A DNA stretch of 16,764 nucleotides, taken from positions 1-16,764 of the forward strand of contig JBDLIN010000065.1 of NCBI GenBank assembly GCA_039714835.1, read 5' to 3'. Below the pieces are notes generated by a model. It was not told where the DNA came from. It did not search any database and saw nothing but the letters and a program-made list of their open reading frames with translations. Positions 9,080 to 15,600 of this stretch are shown one piece after another (the stretch's first letter is position 1; each line of letters starts with the position of its first letter). A program made the translations under genes and the position numbers. Source of the DNA: SZUA-22 sp039714835. GTDB taxonomy: Bacteria > Bacteroidota > Ignavibacteria > Ignavibacteriales > Melioribacteraceae.

Positions 9080-9391
9080 TTAACTTTTCTTACTTCTGTC
9101 AAGAATATTTTCATTATCCAATAATTTATGTCCTTCAAATACCGTTAGTACTTCGATTGAATTCTTTTTGAATAAGTACACAATTCTATAATTTTTATAT
9201 AATATTTCTCTTATCTGCTCAATTGATAATTCTGGAACAACTCTTCCTTTTTGTGGGGAATCGATTAATTCCTCGACTAAAGAAATTATTTTATCTGTTA
9301 ATCCAATTGCAGCTGATGGATTATCATGAAATATGTACTCTTCTATTGATTGGATATTAGTGAGCGCCTCTTTTGTCCATTTAATTTTCAT
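9080..9391 (-). CDS. ParE/RelE-superfamily toxin of a type II toxin-antitoxin module
   Basis: A 103-residue basic protein with the ParE/RelE fold pattern: an N-terminal strand (IKWTKEAL), two helices (about 8-22 and 26-45), the ...LIDSPQKGRVVPEL... segment (43-55) and three C-terminal strands, including REILYKNYRIVY (61-72) and IEVLTVFEGHK (79-89). Arg61, Arg69 and His88 sit in the conserved C-terminal part. Members either poison DNA gyrase (ParE) or cleave mRNA on the ribosome (RelE); the IREI...YRIVY pattern is closer to the ParE/plasmid-stabilisation branch, but the target cannot be read from the sequence. Its ATG overlaps the antitoxin stop as TAATG (9389-9393) and has no obvious ribosome site of its own, so translation is probably coupled to the antitoxin. 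Length is normal and nothing is truncated. Confidence 0.9.
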   Translation of the reverse strand: MKIKWTKEALTNIQSIEEYIFHDNPSAAIGLTDKIISLVEELIDSPQKGRVVPELSIEQIREILYKNYRIVYLFKKNSIEVLTVFEGHKLLDNENILDRSKKS

Positions 9392-9678
9392 TATGATTTC
9401 ACAGTTCTATGTTTCTTCAACTCATTCTTCAATTGAGATGTAGAAAATACTTCACCTTTCTCGGAATCTGATAATCCTCTTAAAATTGAATTAATAAACA
9501 ATTTTGTTTCTCTGAGTTTATCAAATTCTTTTGGGGAAATTAAAACTCCTGCAGGTTTTCCATTTTGTGTTATTATAAGAGAATTTTTACGGATTTGAAT
9601 ATCTTTAAGATATTTTGCTAAACTTGATTTAAATTCCCCAACTGGAATTATGTCACTGGAAACTGAAATATCCTTCAT
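9391..9678 (-). CDS. Phd/YefM-family antitoxin
   Basis: A 95-residue antitoxin. Residues 9-55 carry the Phd/YefM DNA-binding fold: DIIPVGEFKSSLAKYLKDI, then a strand pair with ITQNGKPAGVLISPKEFDKL. The polar C-terminal part (about 60-95, ending KKHRTVKS) is the likely toxin-wrapping segment. In this family the antitoxin both neutralises the toxin and represses its own operon through the N-terminal domain. The start is supported by AAAGG seven bases before the ATG at 9676-9678. The gene is immediately upstream of and overlaps the toxin gene by one base. Repeats at 9693-9740 are the probable autoregulatory operator. Confidence 0.9.
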   Translation of the reverse strand: MKDISVSSDIIPVGEFKSSLAKYLKDIQIRKNSLIITQNGKPAGVLISPKEFDKLRETKLFINSILRGLSDSEKGEVFSTSQLKNELKKHRTVKS

Positions 9679-9692
9679 TTTAAAGCCTTTAA

Positions 9693-9740
9693 ATTATGTC
9701 TTAATTATAGACTTAATTTAGTCCAATATTATGACTTTAT
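9693..9740 (-). promoter_or_regulatory. operator-like repeats upstream of the toxin-antitoxin operon
   Basis: Three imperfect direct repeats lie within 65 bases upstream of the antitoxin start: ATTATGTCTTAAT (9693-9705), ATTATAGACTTAATT (9704-9718) and ATTATGACTTTAT (9728-9740). They also build two overlapping inverted repeats: GTCT-N7-AGAC (9698-9712) and GACTTAATTTAGTC (9710-9723, one mismatched pair). A minus-strand TATAAT (9704-9709) lies inside the cluster, so a bound repressor would cover the promoter. This matches how Phd-type antitoxins autoregulate, but binding is inferred. Confidence 0.6.
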
Positions 9741-9796
9741 CAATATTTTTTTTACTTAACGTTTTAATTTCGGGTTTTATAAAAGCAAAGACGTTT

Positions 9797-11425
9797 TTAA
9801 AGAAAAACTGCTGCAACTAATGCGACCACTACGCCGTATACCAGCATGGCTCTAACTGTTCTTTTTAAAATGTAACCTTCAATATTTACAAGAGACAATA
9901 CCGAAGCGATAGCAACAATATTATTGATACATACCATGTTGCCCATGGCACCGCCCACGGACTGCATGGCAAGAACAGTGGTTCTATTCAGAGATAACTC
10001 TGTTGCAATGGCATCCTGAATACCTCCGAACGTTAAGTTGGATATGGTATTGGAGCCGCTGAAGAAAGTACCTAAAGCTCCTAAAAACGGTGCAGCGTAA
10101 GTCCACATGGAACCGGTGAGTTCTGCTAAATGGTTCCCGATAGCAGTTACGGCTGATTGTTCTTTTCCCATCATCATGAGGTTCACAAAAACAAGTGCTC
10201 CAAGTAATGCCAAAGTAGGGTCTTTCATTTTTGCCACTGTTTCTTTGAATACTGGTTTTGTTTTTGAAGAAACACCACATAGAAAAAATGCGACTATTGA
10301 GATCAGTACAAATGGCAAAAGAGATGGTACATACAATATGGCATGGCTCCATGAGACTGATGTACCGAAAATACTATCGAGACCTACAACCAGAGCAGGG
10401 CTAATGGTGATGTTACCCAAGAATCCAAAGCTGCTAACAAGTGCCGGCTCTGTCATAGTGATTAGCTGTTTTATTCCAAGTTGCGGAATACGAGTTAGGA
10501 CAAGAAGAAGTATTGTTCCCCACAGTGGAAATGTTGCTGTAGCCAGGTTTAGTCTGGCCTTGGGTTGGTCAACTTTAGTTGTATCGGTATATGAGATTGA
10601 TTTTTCAACTTCATCTGATTCTTGAAGTTCAATTGCTTCTTTTGAAAGGCCAATACCTTTTTGTGCTAGTAACACAGATACCAGTAATCCTATCGTACCA
10701 CCTACAAGGGATGGAAATTCGTAGCTGTAATTAGCGAGTATAATGTAAGGAGCTACTGTCGCAATTATGCTTAAAAGAATAAAGAGCCAATTTTTTAAAA
10801 CTCCACGAGGTTTCACTACAAACATTAACGCAATAGGAGGTATAAATAACGCTGCAGCGCTGTTCATGATAGCGGACTTGAATCCAATGGTTAAGGTTTC
10901 CATTTCCGTTAATGAAATAGCAGAAAATCCAAACCATGTTGGTGTTCCAACGGCTCCAAAAGAAACTGGTACACTATTCATAATGAGTGTTAAAATAGCT
11001 ACCCGTATCGGTGAAAATCCCAATCCAACAAGTACAGGTGCCGCAATGGCCGCTGGGGTTCCAAAACCACTGGCTCCTTCTATCAAAAAAGGAAACGCCC
11101 AACCCACAATCATAAGTTGAGCAACTTTGTTTGTTGAAATAGTATTCAGCCACTCTTTTATTACACTGAGACTTCCAGTAGCTTCCATGGTCCGAAAAAG
11201 AAAAATTGCACCGGCTATTATTAGTATGGGGGTCCAGGCAACAAGTAGACCTTTAACAACAGTGGCATGTATAAGATTAGGGTCTTGTCCAAAAATCAAC
11301 AGCATGATAAAGTAAGTAACAAAAGCTGTAATCGGTAATGCTTTTGATGATGCCATGCTGTTTTTTTTGACCATCAAATAGATGAGCAACAGAATTGGAA
11401 AGTAGGAGAAAATTAACGTCAGCAT
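9797..11425 (-). CDS. lldP: L-lactate permease family transporter (LctP/LldP)
   Basis: A 542-residue polytopic inner-membrane protein of the lactate permease family, which imports L-lactate, D-lactate or glycolate with protons. Length is typical for the family. Signature segments are clear: GWAFPFLIEGASGFGTPAA at about 108-126, NSVPVSFGAVGTPTWFG at 150-166, and a C-terminal GSNTISNLTFGG. Hydrophobic helices run throughout, broken by one charged cytoplasmic-type loop at about 255-292. The start at 11423-11425 has only a weak, distant AGGA. No lactate dehydrogenase gene is adjacent, so the choice between lactate and glycolate is open. Base composition is higher in G+C than in the flanking genes (43-50% on two 60-base lines I counted, against about 33% in the macroglobulin gene), which hints at a different origin. 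Confidence 0.92.
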   Translation of the reverse strand: MLTLIFSYFPILLLIYLMVKKNSMASSKALPITAFVTYFIMLLIFGQDPNLIHATVVKGLLVAWTPILIIAGAIFLFRTMEATGSLSVIKEWLNTISTNKVAQLMIVGWAFPFLIEGASGFGTPAAIAAPVLVGLGFSPIRVAILTLIMNSVPVSFGAVGTPTWFGFSAISLTEMETLTIGFKSAIMNSAAALFIPPIALMFVVKPRGVLKNWLFILLSIIATVAPYIILANYSYEFPSLVGGTIGLLVSVLLAQKGIGLSKEAIELQESDEVEKSISYTDTTKVDQPKARLNLATATFPLWGTILLLVLTRIPQLGIKQLITMTEPALVSSFGFLGNITISPALVVGLDSIFGTSVSWSHAILYVPSLLPFVLISIVAFFLCGVSSKTKPVFKETVAKMKDPTLALLGALVFVNLMMMGKEQSAVTAIGNHLAELTGSMWTYAAPFLGALGTFFSGSNTISNLTFGGIQDAIATELSLNRTTVLAMQSVGGAMGNMVCINNIVAIASVLSLVNIEGYILKRTVRAMLVYGVVVALVAAVFL

Positions 11426-11484
11426 ATTTTACATAATCCTGAAATAGGTTGACTAATTTCTATAATTATTTCCGTAAAATTACG

Positions 11485-11520
11485 CTAATAAAAATAATAA
11501 AGCATTGTAACTTTTATTAG
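11485..11520. repeat. inverted repeat between the Rossmann protein and lactate permease genes
   Basis: CTAATAAAA (11485-11493) is the exact reverse complement of TTTTATTAG (11512-11520) across an 18-base loop. Next to it, CGTAA (11473-11477) and TTACG (11480-11484) form a second small dyad. The arms are AT-only apart from one base and lack a T-run, so a terminator is unlikely. The position about 50-100 bases upstream of the permease start is compatible with an operator. The rest of 11426-11595 shows no gene. Confidence 0.35.
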
Positions 11521-11595
11521 GAACTGCTGTTTGTATTTAATTTATTTTTATCTATTTAGAGGTTATACGAGTTTTGGATTAATATTCAATCACAT

Positions 11596-12318
11596 CTATG
11601 TCTTATTGTAAATTACCGGCATTTGCCCTTTCCACTTAATCCACGTTTCATGGTCTGTAATCATTTCAGCCATGAAGTGAGCTACGTTAATTCGGCTTGT
11701 AGTACCCGCATCAAATATTGCGCTTCTAGTTGGTGAAGGGTGTACTTCGTACTCAGTTACTTCGTCTTCATCTATCAAATTGTCTGGGCGGACTGCTGTC
11801 CACTCAATAACCCTATGATTCTGAGTAATATTTGTACGCAGATAATCCGCTGCCTTTTCGTTATCCACGTGTGGAGGTAGTAGCAACCGGAGGAGCCAAA
11901 TAATGCATTTTTGACCAAACGAAATCTTCTCAGAGAGATCTAAGTTCCTATTACCGGTAGTGTTCATAAGCACAAACTTGACAGGTTGTCCAGGATCGTT
12001 TGCCTTTATGGCATTGCACAGCAGGCGAGTGGCATCTGTTACAAGCCTTCGAGGTTGACCATAAAGACCCTTAAAACTCAAGTTGTGCCCCAAGCATGAT
12101 GCAACGGCGTTACAATCTTTAACATACTGAGTAATTTCGTTATCATTAAGATCAAGGACGTTTGCACAAATTATGGATACGTTTTCATTATTCTTTATGG
12201 TTTCTGGTAGACTGTTCACCGTTCGCACAATTATCTTGACGTGTTCACCACGATTTAACAATTGCTCCACGAGCAACTTTCCTGTAGCTCCACTTGCTCC
12301 AACAACTAGTGTTGTCAT
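11596..12318 (-). CDS. NAD(P)-binding Rossmann-fold protein (NmrA-like atypical SDR)
   Basis: A 240-residue single-domain protein with an N-terminal dinucleotide-binding motif, TLVVGASGATGK (Gly7, Gly10 and Gly13 in the GxxGxxG pattern), then alternating strands and helices: KIIVR at 28-32, VSIICANVLD at about 47-56, AVASCLGH at about 71-78, KFVLMNTTGNRN at about 114-125 and EWTAVRPDNLIDE at about 172-184. The classic Tyr-x3-Lys catalytic pair of SDR enzymes is not evident. This fits the NAD(P)H-binding/NmrA-like group, some of which are redox sensors and not enzymes. The substrate is unknown. The start is well supported: GAGG six bases before the ATG at 12316-12318. Same strand as lldP, about 170 bases upstream of it, and similarly enriched in G+C. 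It is transcribed divergently from the coiled-coil STAS gene. Confidence 0.85.
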   Translation of the reverse strand: MTTLVVGASGATGKLLVEQLLNRGEHVKIIVRTVNSLPETIKNNENVSIICANVLDLNDNEITQYVKDCNAVASCLGHNLSFKGLYGQPRRLVTDATRLLCNAIKANDPGQPVKFVLMNTTGNRNLDLSEKISFGQKCIIWLLRLLLPPHVDNEKAADYLRTNITQNHRVIEWTAVRPDNLIDEDEVTEYEVHPSPTRSAIFDAGTTSRINVAHFMAEMITDHETWIKWKGQMPVIYNKT

Positions 12319-12523
12319 GATTTACCTCTTGCTAATGGTCATGGGTTTTAATGCAACATTGGTATATATAATTGTTTTTTAGCTATACCTATGCTCATTT
12401 CTCAGTTCTGTGCATATCAATTATTATGATAATCGATTTAATTTAGTAAAAGATCCATTTTAATACAATCAAATCCATTTTTTAAAAAAGTTGTATTTTA
12501 TGCAAAAAAAAGGAAAATAATTG

Positions 12524-12565
12524 AACATATTATCAATGTTTTTTTTAGGTTTATATGTTTAACAT
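12524..12565. repeat. paired AACAT/ATGTT dyads upstream of the coiled-coil STAS gene
   Basis: In the 289-base divergent intergenic region (12319-12607), AACAT-N7-ATGTT (12524-12540) is followed by ATGTT-T-AACAT (12555-12565). This gives four copies of one 5-base half-site, 43-84 bases upstream of the start codon. The rest of this intergenic stretch is AT-rich with no gene or clear promoter hexamers. The dyads could be a regulator-binding site, but short arms in AT-rich DNA arise easily by chance. Confidence 0.3.
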
Positions 12566-12607
12566 TTTACTATCTCAAGAGGGATAGCTTAAGAGGCGAA
12601 AGGACTT

Positions 12608-15600
12608 ATGAATACTGAACAAAAAGAAATTTTGAAGCAAAACGAACTTTTCAAGAATGTACTATTAAATCAAATCTCATTCGATGATATAAATTTAGAA
12701 AATATCTCTTTAAGTGAAGGGAAAGTGCTTTATAATGCAAACGATTCCACGGAAGGGATTTTTCTTATTGTTTCCGGCCAAATCGGTTTAGAAACATCTC
12801 AAGAATTAAGCGAAGATCTTCCTACATCTATTCTATTAAATCAGGGCGATGTATTTGGATATGATGAACTTTATGAATCAATCACTCGGCAATCGAAAGC
12901 AACCGCTTCACAGCGAACTGATTTGATCGCTATCTCCGGTCAGGATTTAAACAATTTAATTGTTCAAGATTGGACGATTTTGGACAATCTTAAATCAAGT
13001 ATTCATTTCCCTAATAATCCCGATGTTGTTAATAAATCAATTCCAAAAGTAGACTTATTTAAAACTGAATTTAATATTGAAACTGAACTTTCAGAGGATA
13101 TTTCTGAAATGGAATTTGAAAGAATCAGTAAAATATTAAAAGAAGAAAAAGAATCGGCTGAAGATGAAATTTCAAATAAAATACAAGATCTAGCTGCAAA
13201 AGAAAGAGAGCTGATCAAATTCAAGGAATCCCTCAATAAGGAAAAAGAGTTTGCTGAAATAGCATTGCAAAAAGAACTTGATGAGCTTCAGGAAAAAGAA
13301 CAGTCGATTATTCTTAATGAAAAATCTCTTGAAGAAGAAAAATCGATGGCTGAACAAACACTGCTCAAAGAACTTGAAGAATTAAAGCAGAAAGAAGAAG
13401 ATCTGCAAAATCAATCTCAAGTTATCGAACAAGAAAAAGAGATGCTTGATGAATCGATTGAAAAAGCAAAAGATCTTGCCCTAAAGGAGATTGAGCTGAT
13501 CAAAAAATCTAAAGAGTTAGCTCAGCAGGAAAAAGTGGTTGAAAGTGTTCTTTTGAAGGAGAAAGAACTCCACAGCCGCGAAAAAGAAATTTCTGACCGG
13601 TTAGAAGAATTAACTAAGGAAAAAGAGCAGGCGGAACAGACTATTGCACGTGAAGCTGATATTGCTGAAAAAGAGAACCAGCTTGAAGAACTTTTCCAAG
13701 ACCTTGAAAAGAAAAAGAAAGAAATCAATTATGTCCTTGAAAAAGAAGAAGTATTGACTGATAAAGAGAGCGAATTAGGTTCTCTTGAACAAAAACTGAA
13801 CCTCCGTGAACAAATACTTGAAGAAGAAAAATTAAGGATAGAACAGGAGCTTCAGAATAGAATAAAAGTATTGGATAAGAAGGAAGAAGCATATCAAGAG
13901 TTAACCGCACGGGAAGAGCGTGTTTTTGAAAAAGAGAAAGATCTCGAAGAAAAAGCAGATCTTCTTGATTCCCAAAAAATGGAACTTGAAGAAATACACC
14001 GTGAGCAGCAGAAAATTTTCGATGAGAAGCAAAAAGAATTTGATAATGTGCTTTCTGAACAGCAGAAGTTAGAACAGTTTGAAAAAGAATTAGCCGAGAA
14101 AGCAGAGAAATTTAAATATGAAAAAATTGAAGCTGAAAAGGAACTAGAGACAAAGTTTACTGAACTTAGAAGTGAAGAAGAGAATTTAAAAATTTTACTT
14201 CAAGAAAGTGAACAACTTGAACAATCGAAGAAAGAGTTCGATGAAAAAGAGCAGGAACTTCTGCATGAACAAGAAGAGCTTCAAAATAAGTTAACTGAAG
14301 TTGATAGAAAACAAGCTGAGTTGGATGAAAATCTTTCAAGTCAAGAGAAACTTGAAAAATATGAGGAAGAATTAGCTAAAAGAGCCGAGCAATTTGAAGA
14401 GGAGAAGCATGAAACTGAAAAACAACTTCATGCAAAGCTTACTGAATTAGAGACTGAAAAAGACCAGCTTGAAGTAATGATCCAAACAGGTAAAGATCTT
14501 GAAGACTCCAAAAAGGATTACGATAAGAAAGAGCAAGAACTGTTAGAAGAGCAAGATCAGTTGCGGAAAAAGTTACAAGAGGCTGATCAAAAACTAGAAG
14601 AATTAGGCGAAAACCTTTCTAACAAAGAAAAACTTGAAAAGTATGAGCATGAATTAGCTCTAAAAGCAGAAGAATTTGAAAATGAGAAACAATCTGCGGA
14701 GGAAGAATTAAAAGCAAAATCTTCTGAGTTAAAAGAGAATCAGATTAAGTTTGAACAAATGCTTCAACGCGAACAAGAGCTTGAGGAAGAGAAAGAGAAA
14801 TTTGCTCTGAAAGAGAAAGAATTTTCTGAAGCACAAGCACTGTTACAAACTCGACTTGCAGAGGTTGATCAAAAACAAGCTGAATTGGATCAGAACCTTA
14901 CTAAACAAGAAAAATTAGAGAAGTATGAAGAGGAACTCGCTCAGAAAGTTGAACAATTCGAAAAGGAGAAATATGCTTCTGAAGAAGAGATAAACCTAAA
15001 GTATGCTAACCTTGAAGCAGAACAGAAAAAGATTGAAGCAATGCTTCAGAAAGAGAAGGAAATTAAAGAAGCCGAGTTAAATCTTACTAAAAAAGAGGAA
15101 GAAATTGATCTTGTTCAGCAGCAGCTTCAAGAGCAAATGGAAGAGATCAACAAAAGACAAGATGAGTTAGATCAGGCAGTTGCTGAGCAGGAAAAGATGA
15201 AAGAAGATAAAGAGGAATGGTCAAAACAAACTGAAGAGTTTGAAAAGGAAAAAGAGAAAACTAGAGAGGAGATTGCGCAAAGAAGCACTGTACTTGAAGA
15301 GGAAAAGAAAAAACTGGAGCAGATGCTTGAAAAAGAACAAGAACTTGAAGAAGAGCGAACGAAATTAAGTAAAAAGGAGCACGAACTAAATTTAACTCAG
15401 CATGAACTTCAGAAACAAATGGAAGAGATCAATAAAAGACAAAGTGAGTTAGATCAAGCAGTTGCTGAGCAGGAAAGGCTGAAAGAAGATAAAGAGGAAT
15501 GGTCAAAACAGACCGAAGAGTTTGAAAAGGAGAAGGAGAAAGCTAGAGAGGAGATAGCAGAAAGAACTGCTGCACTTGAGGAGGAACAGAAAAAACTGGA

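Noticed and set aside
9721..9726. TTGGAC as a -35 box paired with the TATAAT upstream of the antitoxin
   Set aside because: The spacing is only 11 bases, far from the 16-18 needed. The TATAAT may still be used, but this partner does not fit.
9793..9808. GTTTTT-AAAG-AAAAAC dyad overlapping the lactate permease stop codon as a terminator
   Set aside because: The stem is almost pure A/T, overlaps coding sequence and is followed by no meaningful T-run. It is too weak to call a terminator.
10107..10625. Open frame of 172 codons on the plus strand inside the lactate permease gene
   Set aside because: It is antisense to a well-supported transporter gene, has no ribosome site and its translation shows no recognisable domain. 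Open antisense frames are expected here.
12415..12431. TATCA-N7-TGATA dyad as a CRP-like site in the divergent intergenic region
   Set aside because: It lacks the TGTGA/TCACA core, and 5-base arms in such AT-rich DNA are expected by chance.
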